Positions 63,775 to 64,000 of a DNA stretch of 64,000 nucleotides are shown in pieces (the stretch's first letter is position 1; every line of letters begins with the position of its first letter). Made by a program: the position numbers and the translations under genes. A model generated the notes under the pieces. That model made no database searches. It was not told where the DNA came from and saw only the letters and a program-made list of their open reading frames with translations. The stretch is from CAVPDG01 sp963702535 (lineage in GTDB: Bacteria > Chloroflexota > Anaerolineae > Anaerolineales > UBA4823), in NCBI GenBank assembly GCA_963702535.1, contig CAVPDG010000010.1, positions 434,001 to 498,000 on the forward strand, written 5' to 3'.

Positions 63775-64000
63775 TCAATCCAAGCTCATATACGGAGCAA
63801 CCTGCTGGACATATTGCAGCGAGCGCCTCACCCAATCATCAGGCTCAGCAATCGTATCGCCTGGCACACCCAGCTCAAAGCTAACCAATAACTCATCGAA
63901 GCCAAAGCGCTGCACACGCCGGTCGATCTGCATCTGCCGCAGCGCATCCAGGTAATCAGCCGTGGGTGTAAAGCCCGAGCCGATCACCTGGTTGGTATGC
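63775..64000 (-). CDS. Unknown protein, C-terminal part, cut by window edge
   Basis: The frame is open to the window edge and ends VRRSLQYVQQVAPYMSLD at 63775. The visible 75 residues include IGSGFTPTADYLDALRQMQID and FGFDELLVSFELGVPGDTI. I recognise no family. It lies 39 nt upstream of the M24 gene on the same strand and probably belongs to the same island. Confidence 0.55.
   Translation of the reverse strand, partial: HTNQVIGSGFTPTADYLDALRQMQIDRRVQRFGFDELLVSFELGVPGDTIAEPDDWVRRSLQYVQQVAPYMSLD

Overview
The window looks like a draft chromosome contig from a Chloroflexota bacterium, most likely class Anaerolineae. That placement is an inference. It rests on the many lipoproteins with Thr/Pro-rich linkers behind the lipobox, the nucleoside-type (BMP) and dipeptide ABC systems, the moderately high G+C and the Gram-positive-style regulation (SAM-I riboswitch, SD-led genes). 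No rRNA or other decisive marker is present. About twenty genes are split by single-base indels between frames that are both clearly coding. Most of these are probably sequencing errors, so I report joined genes and give the breakpoints.

Layout. 0-6 kb: housekeeping genes (guaA end, xpt, maf, a class B penicillin-binding protein, rsgA, an ECF sigma factor with a small coupled partner). 6-15 kb: a peptide ABC system with two family-5 binding lipoproteins followed by dppBCDF-like genes. The second binding protein has its two halves in swapped order (circular permutation). 15-21 kb: a degenerate receiver/roadblock protein, tRNA-Gln, glmU, a CNNM/CBS protein, cdd, a DUF389-SH3 protein and a HAD protein. 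21-29 kb: a nucleoside (BMP/NupOPQ-type) importer whose binding lipoprotein carries two tandem copies of the binding domain. 29-34 kb: a formylglycine-enzyme-like lipoprotein, a UroD-like protein, and an ArsR/CmtR-like metal sensor with a P1B-ATPase gene broken by a repeat insertion. 34-47 kb: a subtilase, a DJ-1/PfpI protein, murJ, two tRNA-Ser, padR with an orphan modB-like permease, a CrtI-like oxidoreductase, a YedF/DsrE-like protein behind a structured leader RNA, mscL, a CPBP protease, aspartate kinase, and a cystathionine gamma-synthase-type gene under a SAM-I riboswitch.

47.8-64 kb: sixteen or more genes on the minus strand form a catabolic island. It contains an M24 peptidase, a Tat-exported sugar-binding protein, two CUT1 permeases with no ATPase, three SDR dehydrogenases, an aldose-epimerase-like protein, a UroD-like protein, a LacI regulator, a mandelate-racemase-type enzyme, a fumarase/aspartase-superfamily lyase, both E1 subunits of a 2-oxoacid dehydrogenase without E2/E3, two cupins and a VOC protein. 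The set suggests uptake and oxidation of a sugar or sugar acid; the substrate cannot be read from sequence.

The most interesting signals are the circularly permuted binding protein, the SAM riboswitch enlarged by a repeat, a near-identical promoter/operator block ahead of two distant catabolic genes, the terminator-ending structured leader in front of the YedF-like gene, and isolated full-strength Shine-Dalgarno sequences in the leaders of two binding-protein genes.
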